From Paraburkholderia phenazinium (GTDB taxonomy: Bacteria; Pseudomonadota; Gammaproteobacteria; Burkholderiales; Burkholderiaceae): a stretch of 64,000 nt of DNA. How positions within the stretch are numbered: the stretch's first letter is position 1; each line of letters starts with the position of its first letter. Positions 46,184 to 55,932 of this stretch are shown in pieces. The stretch lies in contig NZ_FSRU01000002.1 of the NCBI RefSeq assembly GCF_900142845.1, positions 310,001-374,000 on the forward strand. Reading direction: 5' to 3'. The notes under the pieces were generated by a model, which did not search any database, was not told where the DNA came from, and saw only the letters and a program-made list of their open reading frames with translations. The translations under genes and the position numbers were made by a program.

Positions 46184-46210
46184 GCCGAAGCCGGCAATGC
46201 CGGCTTCGGC
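46184..46210 (-). terminator. Rho-independent terminator (leftward)
   Basis: GCCGAAGCCGGC (46184-46195) and GCCGGCTTCGGC (46199-46210) form a perfect 12-pair stem around AAT. The plus strand shows CAACAAAAA just left of it, so the minus-strand transcript ends in TTTTTGTTG. It terminates the small exported-protein gene at 46301-46558. Confidence 0.85.
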
Positions 46211-46300
46211 TGTATTACTTTCGCGATGCGGCCGCGCAGCGTGCCGCGAGTATCGCCGCCAAGGCTTAAGCGCGGCGCCGCGAGGCGCGTTCAGACGCGA

Positions 46301-46558
46301 TTACTGGCTGGCCGCGTCAGGCTTGGCCGCTTTCATGTGATGCGGCGCCTTCTTGTGTTCCATCTTGTGATGCATGGCCGGCATGGATTGCTGGCTTTCC
46401 ATCGCCTGCTGCTGGGATTGCAACTCTTGCGCACGCTGCTCGACGTCGGCGGCCTTGGCCGGATCGGTGCTCATCGTGACGCCGTTGTCGGTCTGTGCAT
46501 ACGCTGCGCCCGTCAGGGCCGAGAGGGAAACCAGGATCGCCAGGGACACTTTCTTCAT
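46301..46558 (-). CDS. Small exported protein, His/Met-rich C-terminus
   Basis: 85 residues; the ATG at 46558 follows GGAGGT. A clear signal peptide (MKKVSLAILVSLSALTGAAYA, cut before QTD) leads to a Gln/Glu-rich helix (VEQRAQELQSQQQAMESQQS) and a tail rich in His, Met and Lys (MPAMHHKMEHKKAPHHMKAA). The His/Met pattern resembles periplasmic copper- or other metal-binding proteins, but this is only compositional. It has its own terminator. Confidence 0.75.
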   Translation of the reverse strand: MKKVSLAILVSLSALTGAAYAQTDNGVTMSTDPAKAADVEQRAQELQSQQQAMESQQSMPAMHHKMEHKKAPHHMKAAKPDAASQ

Positions 46559-46927
46559 CGTTACCTCCGTAGAGTGGTTGTGGCCGAGTAATGCCTGTCC
46601 GATCTGAAGGACCAGTGCATTCTAGCGAGCAATATCCGCTCCAACGGACGCTTTGCAACATTTTTGACAGATAGTTACATTTAGTTACGTTTGTGCCGCT
46701 TTGCCAGGCACACATGTCCAGCGCAACGGATGTTATTGCCGCGTGGCGCGTCGAAACCTGGGCGTATCGGAAGAAGCTGCGAGGCCGGCGTGCGATTTGC
46801 TCGCCATCGCACGTCTTGCGCATCCTCGAGGAGGTCAAAAATAACTCTGCATAACTGATTAATTGACGGAGTGCGGCTGTGTTCTTCGGCCGTCGACCCG
46901 CCGCAGATCATCGGCGACTCGCCGCAC
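46559..46927. other. Intergenic, no gene recognised
   Basis: About 370 bases between two leftward genes. Two TAGTTAC repeats occur near 46673-46688 on the plus strand, in an AT-richer stretch that presumably contains the promoter of the small exported-protein gene. Nothing else is supported. Confidence 0.4.
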
Positions 46928-47647
46928 TCAGAACCATCCCAGCAACCGGTAGACGTGAAACTGCGCAATGCCGATCAGTTCATGGAGCGCAAGATCCGCA
47001 TTCACGAGATTGTCGTAGTGCGGCAGCATGCCGACGCGCACGTGCCGCGTGTTCGAGATGACCGGGTGAGGTGTGAGCCCGAAACGGTGGAAGTCGAGCA
47101 GGGCGCGCGGCATCTGGTACGCGGACGTGACGAGGATCAGCGCGTCGTACGGCGAGCCTTGCAAAAGCGCGGCCACGTTGCGAGCGTTTTCGTACGTGTT
47201 GCGGCTGCGGTTTTCCAGCATGACGTCCGTACGCGGCACCTGTTTTTGCAGCAGCCAGGGCAGGTAGGTATCCGCTTCCGAGGCTTCGTGATGCTGCGGA
47301 TTGCCGCCGCTGATGACAACCTCGCAGCGTGCGCCGGTTCGTTTGCATGCCGAATAGATGTCGGCGCTCGTCGCGATGCGCGCAAAGGCATCGTGCTTGG
47401 GCACCAGCTTGTGGTCGTCGTCGTATTCGGTGCCGGTGCCCAGCATGACGATCACCGTGCGCGGGGCGTAAGTCGGCGGCGCAGCGGATTGCGAACCTGC
47501 CTGGGCCCAGTCGAGTAATGGCGCGCTTAGCCAGCCTGCCGCGAGCAGCCAGAACAGTGCCAGGGCGGCGAGCGCGAGCGGGGCGCGGGCCCGTCGCGTT
47601 AGCACGATTGCTGCAAAAAAAAGCGCCAATAAAGTGAATAGAATCAA
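46928..47647 (-). CDS. YdcF-family (DUF218) membrane-anchored protein
   Basis: 239 residues. Two N-terminal hydrophobic segments (ILFTLLALFFAAIVLT; LALAALALFWLLAAGWLSA) are followed by the DUF218 domain: RTVIVMLGTGTEYD, ATSADIYSACKRTGARCEVVISGG, and MLENRSRNTYENARNVAALL. ElyC, SanA and YdcF belong to this family, some linked to envelope or peptidoglycan precursor metabolism; the exact function is not known. It stands alone. Confidence 0.85.
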   Translation of the reverse strand: MILFTLLALFFAAIVLTRRARAPLALAALALFWLLAAGWLSAPLLDWAQAGSQSAAPPTYAPRTVIVMLGTGTEYDDDHKLVPKHDAFARIATSADIYSACKRTGARCEVVISGGNPQHHEASEADTYLPWLLQKQVPRTDVMLENRSRNTYENARNVAALLQGSPYDALILVTSAYQMPRALLDFHRFGLTPHPVISNTRHVRVGMLPHYDNLVNADLALHELIGIAQFHVYRLLGWF

Positions 47648-47919
47648 TTTAAATGGGGTAACGTATGGTTTTTGGGGACATTCACGCTGCCGCTATCGCG
47701 CCGCCTCGGTTGCATCACAGGCACGTGGAGAGAACGCTAACACGCGGTTCGAACGGGGACTCCAGAAGCAGGCAATAACAGGTGGCGCCTGGCGGATGAC
47801 GGTGGCATCGCCCTTGCGATGAGTCTGTCCGCCATGGGTGGGTGCTACGCGCGTCACTGGTGGCGCGGTGACGTGCTGCGCAAAGATGTGTCATGGCTGC
47901 ACTTTAAGAAAGAAGTGAG

Positions 47920-48234
47920 ATGACCACGTATTCCAACGAAGCAGTTCTTGAGGCGCTGCGGCGGGCGCAATATCGCCAGGTGCCCTGGGCCCGGCGTCCG
48001 GGAGTATTCGAATATCTGCGCGCGCTCGGCTTGATGGAGACGGTTCGGCAACGCACCGTCGCGCCCGCTCCGGGTTTTCATGCACCGGTCGATATCGCCG
48101 TGCTGACCGATCGGGGCCGGGCCGAGTTCGCCCGCCTCGAACGCGACGAGCGTTCGCTGAACTGGACCGCGCGCAAGATGAACGATTACGTTGCAGCGGA
48201 ACACCGCACGGCCGATCTGGAAATCCGTCCGTAA
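47920..48234 (+). CDS. Small hypothetical protein with possible winged-helix end
   Basis: 104 residues, ATG at 47920 preceded by a purine-rich GAAAGAAGTGAG. The segment VDIAVLTDRGRAEFARLE resembles the last strand and helix of winged-helix proteins (LT-x-x-G-R). The rest has no motif. No operon partner. Confidence 0.6.
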   Translation: MTTYSNEAVLEALRRAQYRQVPWARRPGVFEYLRALGLMETVRQRTVAPAPGFHAPVDIAVLTDRGRAEFARLERDERSLNWTARKMNDYVAAEHRTADLEIRP

Positions 48235-48597
48235 CGGACCTGTCCAGCTGAAGGTCGAGGCGTAGGCAGGCCGTCTGGCCGTGCCCGGGGCTTGGCGTCG
48301 CCGCGATCATCGTCGAAGGCTGCACGCCGCCCCCTCCCCAAAAAAAAGCCCGTATCGCGAGGATACGGGCGTACCGGAATTACTACTGCCACGCTGTGCT
48401 GATGGCATTGATGAGACTGGTTCAATCCCTGGTGGTTCCCGCGACTTCCCGCAAGCTTCGCATCGCTATTCAACGCGTCGGCATGGCGCGGTTTCCCACG
48501 CCTTTGAGCTTGCGGTTTGCCGCTATTGGGCCGGTGTGACGACGGTCCTCGAAGACCTTCAGCGGCCTTCAGTGGTCTTTAGCGACGACTGGCGACA
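48235..48597. other. Intergenic with a terminator, no gene
   Basis: About 360 bases between convergent small genes. Apart from the terminator at 48348-48370 nothing gene-like is supported. Confidence 0.5.
48348..48370 (-). terminator. Rho-independent terminator (leftward)
   Basis: GCCCGTATC (48348-48356) and GATACGGGC (48362-48370) pair perfectly around GCGAG; eight A lie just left on the plus strand, giving a T run on the minus strand. It would end the small exported-protein transcript from 48849, about 230 bases past its stop. Confidence 0.75.
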
Positions 48598-48849
48598 CTA
48601 GCGACGACGCTGCGCATCCTCACGCGCCTGCTCCGGCCGCTCGCGTACGTTGCTGGCGATGTCGCCGCGCAGATCGCCCCGCGGCGTGGGCGGCGTGAAC
48701 TCGCGCGGGCGCTCGCCCTGCTGCCATGTTTCGAGCGTGGCGGGACGGTCAGGCCGCCAGTTCCAGCCTGCGGGCCTTTGCTGCGCGAAAGTCGGTGCGG
48801 CGATCAATGAAACAACAATGCCGCACAGAAGCAGGGACATTGGTTTCAT
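48598..48849 (-). CDS. Small exported Arg/Pro-rich protein
   Basis: 83 residues; the ATG at 48849 follows GGAG. A signal peptide (MKPMSLLLCGIVVSLIAAPT, cut after TFAQ) leads to a Trp/Arg/Pro-rich, disordered mature part (PAGWNWRPDRPATLETWQQG). No family recognised; similar short exported proteins occur in Burkholderia. Confidence 0.65.
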   Translation of the reverse strand: MKPMSLLLCGIVVSLIAAPTFAQQRPAGWNWRPDRPATLETWQQGERPREFTPPTPRGDLRGDIASNVRERPEQAREDAQRRR

Positions 48850-49128
48850 GCTGGGCTCCGTTCAAACCCGATGGATCAGGTCTGTGTGCATACTCGTACG
48901 GTATGCCCAGGAGCGAAAGCGCGCTGTAAGTAATCGTAAATGGATGTTTCACTTGATGTCGGCGACCCGGCGGTTGGCATGCCGACGCGGCGCTGGCGGG
49001 CAGCGTACCGCGCACGTGGGAAGGCCCTGGCCAGCAGACGCGCCTTCGATAGCGCACGCCCGATGCCGGATTCCTTCCGCCGGATACGCACCGGGCGCCC
49101 AAAGGCGCCCGGCGGCAGAACAGCAGTG

Positions 49129-49530
49129 TCAGGCCATCTTGACCGGCGCGCGCCACGATTCCGGATTGGTCCAGAACGCACCGCGCAGGCGGTCGCGGCT
49201 CGGCGGTGCAGGCGGCTTGGCAGCCGTTGCGCCGATGCGGCCGCGCAGCGAGATTTCCCGGCCGCTCGTGCCGAGTCGCTTGACTATTTCGGCGAGCGTA
49301 CCATCCGCTTGCCACTCGTCGAAACGGCGGCGGCAGGTCGGCGGCGAGGGGTAACGGCCGGGAAGCTTGGACCAGCCTTCTCCCGTCGACAGCACCCACA
49401 GAACCGCATTGACAACCGCGCGTGCTTCCACGCGTGGCCGACCGCGTCGTTCGCTCCGTGCTGGCTCCGCACAGAACAACGCCTCGACCAGCGCCCACTC
49501 GTTGTCTCTCAAATCGTCGAACAGCATCAT
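49129..49530 (-). CDS. IS5-type transposase-derived ORF (DUF4096), standalone
   Basis: 133 residues. The first ~90 match the N-terminal part of IS5/IS4-family transposases: LRDNEWALVEALF, RGRPRVEARAVVNAVLWVLSTGEGW, and PPTCRRRFDEWQADGTLAEI. The DDE catalytic domain and second frame are missing, and no terminal inverted repeats or target duplications are visible. The last ~40 residues differ from transposases. It is either a remnant or a domesticated DNA-binding protein. Confidence 0.7.
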   Translation of the reverse strand: MMLFDDLRDNEWALVEALFCAEPARSERRGRPRVEARAVVNAVLWVLSTGEGWSKLPGRYPSPPTCRRRFDEWQADGTLAEIVKRLGTSGREISLRGRIGATAAKPPAPPSRDRLRGAFWTNPESWRAPVKMA

Positions 49531-49936
49531 GTCTCACCTCAGCGAAGCTAACTCCGGTGCGCTGCCCCGCGCCGCGCACTCTCCATGCACTCAATCGCGA
49601 GTGCCAGGCGGGGTCGGGCTTGCCACGGTTCTGGTTGTGCAGTCAGGTCCATGGCGCCGACCCAGTGCGCATCCAAATGCACGAAGCGTGCCACCTCTTT
49701 AAAAACTTCCTCGAAGCCCCGTAACATCGGGCCAGCGCGGGCGTTAGTCAGGGGCGTATAAGAATCCAAAAAACCCTTCTCGCAAATCGGGACAATCACC
49801 AATCTTGTGCAATCAGGCCCGCGCAACGTGCGTTTGCGCCTTATTGCCGCATTGCAGCGAAACGATCCTGGACGTGTGTCGCGCCTAAAGAAACAATACA
49901 ATGCTCATCAAACGCCACTATTAATGAGAGACTGGG
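49531..49936. other. Intergenic, no gene recognised
   Basis: About 400 bases between the leftward transposase-derived ORF and the rightward LysR gene. AT-richer just before 49937, where the LysR promoter is expected. No inverted repeat of an insertion sequence was found. Confidence 0.4.
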
Positions 49937-50839
49937 ATGAATGTCACGCTGCGCCAGCTAAGGGTTTTCATTGAGGTCGCGCGCCTGCAGAGCTTTAGCC
50001 GCGCAGGCGACGAGATTGGGCTGACGCAGTCGGCGGTGAGCCGGTGCGTGCGGGAACTGGAGACGGAAATCGGCCTGAAGCTGATCGACCGGACCACCCG
50101 CGAGGTGCAGCTGACCGATGTGGGCGGCAATCTGGTGTCGAGCGTGTCGCGCCTGCTGAGCGACCTCGACGACGCCTTGCGCGAGATTCGCGAGATCGGC
50201 GAGCAGCGGCGCGGGCGGGTGGTGGTGGCGGCGAGTCCCACCGTGGCCTGCCGGCTGATGCCGAAGGTGGTCGCGGCGTGCGGGCAGCAGTTTCCGTTCA
50301 TCACCATGGGACTGCGCGACGATGTGCAGAGCGATGTGGTTCGCAAGGTCAAATCGGGCGAGGTCGATTTCGGCGTCGTCATCGGCCCGTTTTCGGCCGA
50401 CGATCTGCTGAGCGAGCCGCTGATGACGGACTCGTTCTGCGTGGTGACGCGCGGCGATCATCCGCTGGCGGCCAGGTCGCGGGTGGCGTGGAAGGATCTC
50501 GAGGGGCAGCGGCTGGTGATGCTCGATTACGCGTCGGGCAGCCGGCCGATCATCGACGCAGTCATGAGCGAGCACGGCGTGAGCGTCAGCGTGGTGCAGG
50601 AGCTCGGGCATTCGGCCACGGTGTTCGGACTGGTGGAGGCGGGTGTGGGCGTGAGCGTGCTGCCTTGGCTCGCCTTGCCGCTGCCGGCGGATACCTCGCT
50701 GGTGGCGCGGCCGCTGGTGCCGCGCGCCGAGCGCACGGTCGAACTGGTGCGGCGGCGTGACCGGTCGCTGTCGCCGGCGGCGGAGGCGGTGTGGGGATTG
50801 ATCCGGCAACTGCCGGGGCGGGCGGAGGATTTGCGGTAG
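49937..50839 (+). CDS. LysR-family transcriptional regulator
   Basis: 300 residues. The DNA-binding domain is standard: LRQLRVFIEVARLQSFSRAGDEIGLTQSAVSRCVRELETEIG, then the co-inducer domain (RVVVAASPTVACRLMPKVVA, EVDFGVVIGPFSADDLLSEPL, GLVEAGVGVSVLPWLALPL). The effector and targets are unknown. The aminotransferase gene follows 180 bases on in the same direction, so it may be a target, but the gap and lack of operator signal leave this open. Confidence 0.9.
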   Translation: MNVTLRQLRVFIEVARLQSFSRAGDEIGLTQSAVSRCVRELETEIGLKLIDRTTREVQLTDVGGNLVSSVSRLLSDLDDALREIREIGEQRRGRVVVAASPTVACRLMPKVVAACGQQFPFITMGLRDDVQSDVVRKVKSGEVDFGVVIGPFSADDLLSEPLMTDSFCVVTRGDHPLAARSRVAWKDLEGQRLVMLDYASGSRPIIDAVMSEHGVSVSVVQELGHSATVFGLVEAGVGVSVLPWLALPLPADTSLVARPLVPRAERTVELVRRRDRSLSPAAEAVWGLIRQLPGRAEDLR

Positions 50840-51018
50840 GGGGCGAGGCAGGGAGCAGGGAAGCGAGGGGCGAGGGGCAACGGCAAGGAGTGTGGAGGCA
50901 AGGTGCCGGCCGCACGTCCCGAAATCGCCCGGCACGCTAAACTGTCGTTCTGCCTGACACCCCGTCCTTAAGCCCCTAAGGTCCTGACGACCCGAACCAA
51001 CCTGCCCTGGATGCCTTG

Positions 51019-52221
51019 ATGAGCGAATCCGATCTGCCGACGCCCCGCTTGCCGAACGCGCGCGACGCCGTCCGCGCGCTGCGACCCTCCCAGATTCGCG
51101 AAGTGGCGAACGCCGGTTTCGGTGTCGAGAACGTGCTGCCGTTCTGGTTCGGCGAGTCCGATCGCGTGACCCCGGAATTCATCCGCACCGCAGCGAGCGA
51201 GGCGCTGGCGCAGGGCGCCACCTTCTACACGCACAACCTCGGGATTGCGCCGCTCCGCGAGGCGCTCGCCGGCTACGTGACGAACCTGCACGGCGCGACC
51301 TCGGTCGACCACATCGCCGTCACGAGCGCCGGGGTCAACGCGTTGATGCTGGCCGCGCAACTGGTCGTCGGCGCCGGCGACCGGGTGGTCGCGGTCACGC
51401 CGCTCTGGCCGAACCTGGTCGAGATCCCGAAGATTCTCGGTGCGCATGTCGAAACCGTCGCGCTCGGCTACGGTGCACAAGGCTGGACCCTCGACCTCGA
51501 ACGCCTGTTGAGCGCGCTCACGCCGGACACGAAGCTATTGATGCTCAACTCGCCGAACAATCCGACGGGCTGGGTGATGAGCGCCGAGCAGCAGCGCGCC
51601 GTGCTGGAGCACTGCCGCCGCCTCGGTATCTGGATCGTCGCCGACGAGGTCTACGAGCGCCTGTACTACGCAGACGACAAGGCTCGAACCGCACCGTCCT
51701 TTCTCGATCTGGCCGGGCGCGACGAGCGGGTCATCTGCGTCAATTCGTTCTCGAAGGCGTGGCTGATGACCGGCTGGCGGCTCGGCTGGATCGTCGCGCC
51801 GGCCAGTCTGATGGACGATCTGGGCAAGCTGGTCGAATACAACACGTCGTGCGCGCCGGCGTTCGTGCAGCAGGCGGGCATCGCCGCCGTCCAGCAGGGC
51901 GAATCCTTCACCCGGCAACTGGTGGCCGACCTGAAGACCTCGCGCGATCACCTGGTGCGGGCGTTGTCCGCGCTGCCGGGAGTCGACGTGAAGGCGCCGC
52001 CCGGTTCGATGTACCTGTTCTTTTCGCTGCCAGGCGCGCAGCAGAGCCTCGCCTTGTGCAAGGCGCTGGTGCGCGAGGTCGGGCTCGGTGTCGCGCCGGG
52101 CAGCGCCTTCGGGCCGGAAGGCGAGGGCTTCGTGCGCTGGTGCTACGCCTGCGACACGGCCCGACTCGACGCGGGCGTCGCGCGGCTTCAGACTTTCCTT
52201 GCCCGGCACGTTGCCGGCTGA
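51019..52221 (+). CDS. PLP-dependent class I/II aminotransferase
   Basis: 400 residues from the ATG at 51019 (the TTG just before it would add one residue). Fold-type I: LPFWFGESDRVTPEFI, TSAGVNALMLAAQLV, LMLNSPNNPTGWVM, IVADEVYERLYY, the Schiff-base Lys in CVNSFSKAWLMTGWRLGWIV, and the C-terminal Arg in EGFVRWCYA. These are aspartate/aromatic-type features; the substrate is not determined. It lies between an unrelated LysR gene and scpB. Confidence 0.9.
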   Translation: MSESDLPTPRLPNARDAVRALRPSQIREVANAGFGVENVLPFWFGESDRVTPEFIRTAASEALAQGATFYTHNLGIAPLREALAGYVTNLHGATSVDHIAVTSAGVNALMLAAQLVVGAGDRVVAVTPLWPNLVEIPKILGAHVETVALGYGAQGWTLDLERLLSALTPDTKLLMLNSPNNPTGWVMSAEQQRAVLEHCRRLGIWIVADEVYERLYYADDKARTAPSFLDLAGRDERVICVNSFSKAWLMTGWRLGWIVAPASLMDDLGKLVEYNTSCAPAFVQQAGIAAVQQGESFTRQLVADLKTSRDHLVRALSALPGVDVKAPPGSMYLFFSLPGAQQSLALCKALVREVGLGVAPGSAFGPEGEGFVRWCYACDTARLDAGVARLQTFLARHVAG

Positions 52222-52571
52222 ATTCATCCGCCGCGCCGTCTGGTGGCCCGGCTATCCGGATTGTCAGGCGTTGTTTTTTCACCCGTTTTGGACCTGTCAG
52301 CCTTTAAACAGTGAAAAGGCATGAAAAGCGGGGAGTCGTCGGGATTTCGTCTTTACGCACTGAATGTTTTTGCGTAATATGGCGTTCAGTCACGCGATTC
52401 CCTTCAGGAATATCGCTGCTCCGTCCGGCTGGGTATGGCTCGATTGCCTGTTTCGCCTCCCCCCGGTGCGTGCTCCCATCAATATGACCGATCAGAATCG
52501 GGCGAGCGCGTCTTCAGTTCCACATCGTCTGTTTGATCCGGTTCTTTGACCACAGGGTCTGACCTAGCTGC
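52222..52571. other. Intergenic leader of scpB
   Basis: About 350 bases with no gene. It contains a good promoter at 52352-52380 and a leader of roughly 190 bases before the scpB ATG. No hairpin with a T run was found. Confidence 0.5.
52352..52380 (+). promoter_or_regulatory. Probable sigma70 promoter for scpB
   Basis: TTTACG (52352-52357), a 17-base spacer and TAATAT (52375-52380) form a plausible promoter in the otherwise empty region before scpB. Confidence 0.5.
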
Positions 52572-53762
52572 ATGAATACCCAAGAGGCGAAGATCGTCCT
52601 CGAGACTGCCTTGATCTGCGCGCAGGAGCCTTTAAAGCTCGGTGATCTGCGCAAGCTCTTTGCCGACGGCGTGTCGGCAGATACGGTTCGCACGTTGCTC
52701 GAAGACCTGAAGCGGGATTGGTCTGGACGGGGTGTGGAGCTGGTCGGGCTGGCGTCGGGCTGGCGTTTTCAAAGTAAGCCTGCGATGCGTTCGTATCTGG
52801 ATCGTCTGCATCCCGAGAAGCCGCCGAAATATTCGCGCGCCGTTCTCGAGACGCTGGCGATTATTGCGTATCGGCAGCCCGTCACGCGCGGCGATATCGA
52901 AGAGATTCGCGGTGTGACCGTGAACACGCAGGTCGTGAAGCAACTCGAGGATAGGGGCTGGATCGAAGTGATCGGCCATCGCGACGTGCCGGGCCGTCCC
53001 GCACTGTATGCGACCACCCGGCAGTTTCTCGACGACCTCGGTCTGAAGGCGCTCGACGAATTGCCGCCGCTGGACGATCCGTCGGCGCAGCTGAACGCCG
53101 ACCTGCTCGGCCAGCATGCAATCGAGTTTCCTGACGCGGTCGCGCAGGGCGATGGCGAGGAGGCCGTCGCCGCGATTGACGCAGCCGCGAACGATATAGA
53201 CATCGGGGTGGCTGAAGAAGCGGGGGAAGACGAGGCAATCGCTGCCGACCTCGGCGTCGCGGCCAGCCTTGACGCAGAAGAGACGCCGGCAGCTATGGAG
53301 CCGCCGGTAGCAGCGGCTTTGAACAGTGCCCACGACACCGTCGAGCCAACGTTTGTCGAGCCCGCTGATGCCTCTGCCGGTCACGCTGAAGGGCAGACCC
53401 CGGCAGGAACGGAGATAGCGGGCGAGTCGGCAGCTGGCGAGTCGGAAACGGTCGACGACATGGCCGCCGACACGACCAGCGAAGCACGCGCAGAACCGCA
53501 AGCTGACGCCGCTGCAAGCGCCACAAGCACAGCAAGCACAGCAAGCACAGCAAGCGACGCTCACGCTGCACAAGATCAGGATCCGGTCTCCCAGGCCGGT
53601 CCCGCAATACCCGCGCACGATTCGGGCGAGTTCCGCAGTACGGAGCACGCCGTCGAGTCGAACCCGACACGTGTGGCGCACAGCGATCCAGAAGATCGCC
53701 GCGATGCTGCACAGGACGCGGGCGTACTGACCGACGACGAAAACGAGTCGCGCAGCGCCTGA
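52572..53762 (+). CDS. scpB: Chromosome segregation/condensation protein ScpB with long acidic tail
   Basis: 396 residues. The first ~180 are ScpB, the kleisin-binding winged-helix subunit of the SMC-ScpA-ScpB condensin: [68 protein letters not shown], and [23 protein letters not shown]. The rest (~200 residues) is Ala/Glu/Asp-rich and disordered, with TSTASTAST repeats; E. coli has no ScpB and the B. subtilis protein ends near 197. scpA is not upstream, unlike most scpAB operons. rluB follows 60 bases on, a common neighbour. Confidence 0.93.
   Translation: MNTQEAKIVLETALICAQEPLKLGDLRKLFADGVSADTVRTLLEDLKRDWSGRGVELVGLASGWRFQSKPAMRSYLDRLHPEKPPKYSRAVLETLAIIAYRQPVTRGDIEEIRGVTVNTQVVKQLEDRGWIEVIGHRDVPGRPALYATTRQFLDDLGLKALDELPPLDDPSAQLNADLLGQHAIEFPDAVAQGDGEEAVAAIDAAANDIDIGVAEEAGEDEAIAADLGVAASLDAEETPAAMEPPVAAALNSAHDTVEPTFVEPADASAGHAEGQTPAGTEIAGESAAGESETVDDMAADTTSEARAEPQADAAASATSTASTASTASDAHAAQDQDPVSQAGPAIPAHDSGEFRSTEHAVESNPTRVAHSDPEDRRDAAQDAGVLTDDENESRSA
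53525..53555 (+). repeat. Nine-base tandem repeat within scpB
   Basis: Three exact copies of AAGCACAGC and a partial fourth encode Ser-Thr-Ala repeats in the acidic tail. Copy number may vary between strains by slippage without shifting the frame. Confidence 0.8.
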
Positions 53763-53822
53763 CGTAACGAACTTTTGCCGCGCCCGCAACGGGCGCGCGC
53801 GACCTGACATTTTGAGGTTGTT

Positions 53823-55691
53823 TTGACTGATACCCACGATACCGATTCGTCCGAATCCGAGCACGCCGTGCAATCCGCGCGCGCCGGCGAAACGCGTACT
53901 TCGCAAGCACCGGCGGGCGAATCCGATCGCCCGGCGCACGCTGAAGGCGCAGAGGGCGAAGAACGTCCGCGCCGCGGACTGCGCCGCGGGCCGCGCAGCC
54001 TGATCGCACGTCGTCGCGCGGGAGCCAAGAACAAGGGCGCGGAAGGTTCGTCCGAACCGGTCGTGACGGAAGCGCCGCCGGACGGCGAAGTGGTCGCGCA
54101 GGTGCGCATGCCGCGCAAGGAACCGGGCTCGAAGGGCCAGGGCCCGCGCCGCAACGCCGGCGCCAGGCGCGAAGGCGCGGCGAACCGCGAGGGTGGCCCC
54201 CGCGAGGGCGGCCCCCGCGAAGGCGGCCAGCCGCGTGAAGGTGGCCGGCCGCGTCAGAACCGGCGCGGCGATGCGCCGGCCGCCGCGGCTGCACCGGCCG
54301 CGGACGCCAGCCAGGACGATCTGTTTTCGTATGTGACCTCACCCGCGTTCGACGCGGACAACAGCGCCACCGGCGGCGTACGCGCCCCGATGCTGCGCCG
54401 TGGCAAGCCGGCTGCGCCCAAGCGCGTGCTGTCGCCGGACGACGACGCCCCCAAGCTGCACAAGGTGCTCGCCGAAGCGGGCATGGGCTCGCGCCGCGAT
54501 ATGGAAGAGTTGATCATCGCGGGCCGCGTCTCGGTCAACGGCGAGCCGGCTCATATCGGCCAGCGCATCATGCCGACCGACCAGGTCCGCATCAACGGCA
54601 AGCCGGTCAAGCGCAAGCTGCAGAACAAGCCGCCGCGCGTGCTGCTGTATCACAAGCCGACGGGCGAAATCGTCAGCCACGCGGATCCGGAAGGCCGTCC
54701 GTCGGTCTTCGACAAGCTGCCGCCGATGAAAACCGCCAAGTGGCTCGCGGTCGGCCGTCTCGACTTCAACACCGAAGGTCTGCTGATGCTGACCACCTCG
54801 GGCGACCTCGCAAACCGTTTCATGCACCCGCGTTACAGCGTCGAGCGCGAGTATGCGGTGCGGGTGGTCGGCGAGCTGGCCGAAGGGATGCGCCAGAAGC
54901 TGCTGCACGGCGTCGAACTCGAAGACGGTCCGGCGAATTTCCTGCGCATCCGCGATGGCGGCGGCGAGGGCACGAATCACTGGTATCACGTCGCGCTGGC
55001 CGAAGGCCGCAACCGCGAGGTGCGCCGCATGTTCGAAGCAGCCGGCCTGATGGTGAGCCGCCTGATCCGTACCCGTCACGGTCCGATCTCGCTGCCCAAG
55101 GGCTTGAAGCGCGGTCGCTGGGAAGAGCTTGAAGACAATCAGGTGCGCAGCCTGATGGCGTCGGTCGGCCTGAAGGCCACCAGCGAAGAGAAGGGTGGTC
55201 GCAGCGCGGCCCCCGAGCGCAAGCAGCCCGATCCGATGCAGACCTCGATGGGCTTCATCAATCGTGAGCCGGTGCTGATGTCGCATGGCCGCTTCGACCA
55301 GCAGCCGCCGCGTGGCGGCGGTCCGCGGCGCGGTGCGGCGGGCGGCGGGTTCGGCGGCGGCGCGGGTGCGGGCTACGGCCGTGGCGCCGGTCGCGGCGCG
55401 AGCACCGGTTTTACCGGCCCGATGAGCAGCGGCAGCGGCGCGAACACGCCGCGCGGCGGTGGCGGCCGTGATGTCGACGGCAATCGCGCGCCTTCGGGCA
55501 ACGGCAATCGTGCCGCAGGTGGCGGTGCCGGCAAGCGCGCCGGCGCGCCGGGCGGCAACCCCGGCAGCGGTGGCGGGCGCGGTCCGGGCAGCAACCGTGG
55601 CGGCGGCCCGAACCGTTCGGGCGGCGGCAATCCGAACGCCGGCGCCAATCGCGGCGGCGGCGCTCCGCGCGGCCGTTCGCGCGGCCGCTAG
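53823..55691 (+). CDS. rluB: 23S rRNA pseudouridine synthase RluB with long disordered ends
   Basis: 622 residues from a TTG at 53823 with GAGG six bases upstream; no better start is in frame. The core (about 215-445) has an S4 RNA-binding domain ([32 protein letters not shown]) and the RsuA/RluB/RluE/RluF-type catalytic domain: [35 protein letters not shown] with the catalytic Asp, [15 protein letters not shown] and [13 protein letters not shown]. RluB makes pseudouridine 2605 of 23S rRNA. The N-terminal ~210 residues are Arg/Gly/Glu-rich with REGGP repeats, and the C-terminal ~150 are Gly/Arg-rich (RGG-like), absent from E. coli RluB (~290 residues). Confidence 0.94.
   Translation: MTDTHDTDSSESEHAVQSARAGETRTSQAPAGESDRPAHAEGAEGEERPRRGLRRGPRSLIARRRAGAKNKGAEGSSEPVVTEAPPDGEVVAQVRMPRKEPGSKGQGPRRNAGARREGAANREGGPREGGPREGGQPREGGRPRQNRRGDAPAAAAAPAADASQDDLFSYVTSPAFDADNSATGGVRAPMLRRGKPAAPKRVLSPDDDAPKLHKVLAEAGMGSRRDMEELIIAGRVSVNGEPAHIGQRIMPTDQVRINGKPVKRKLQNKPPRVLLYHKPTGEIVSHADPEGRPSVFDKLPPMKTAKWLAVGRLDFNTEGLLMLTTSGDLANRFMHPRYSVEREYAVRVVGELAEGMRQKLLHGVELEDGPANFLRIRDGGGEGTNHWYHVALAEGRNREVRRMFEAAGLMVSRLIRTRHGPISLPKGLKRGRWEELEDNQVRSLMASVGLKATSEEKGGRSAAPERKQPDPMQTSMGFINREPVLMSHGRFDQQPPRGGGPRRGAAGGGFGGGAGAGYGRGAGRGASTGFTGPMSSGSGANTPRGGGGRDVDGNRAPSGNGNRAAGGGAGKRAGAPGGNPGSGGGRGPGSNRGGGPNRSGGGNPNAGANRGGGAPRGRSRGR
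54186..54246 (+). repeat. Short in-frame repeat in the rluB N-terminal region
   Basis: Repeats of about 15-18 bases (GGCCCCCGCGAGGGC-like) encode successive GGPREGG units. They belong to the disordered Arg/Gly region. Confidence 0.6.
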
Positions 55692-55932
55692 ACGGTGATG
55701 GGCTGGTGACTGGCCGGCGCGCGCGTCGCGCTGCCAGTGGCAGATTCACCCAGCATGGCGGTAACGCGTGTCGTGCACGCGAACACGCTATGCTGGATAG
55801 GGGCACGATCCTCTCGCGATCGAACCCCTTGAGTCTCGCCGGACAGCTTGCAGGAGGCGCTTCACACCGCCATCCGCATCAAAGATTGCAGTGAAATCAA
55901 GCGGAAATGCGTAGTTTGCGCGTGCCGCCGGT

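Noticed and set aside
49129..49530. A complete, mobile insertion sequence
   Set aside because: No DDE domain, no second frame and no terminal inverted repeats flank the ORF.
53525..53555. Regular short repeats as a possible CRISPR array
   Set aside because: The units are contiguous 9-base copies without spacers and lie in frame in scpB.
52632..53939. A 435-codon leftward frame opposite scpB
   Set aside because: Cys/Arg-rich shadow of the real scpB gene; no start site or motif.
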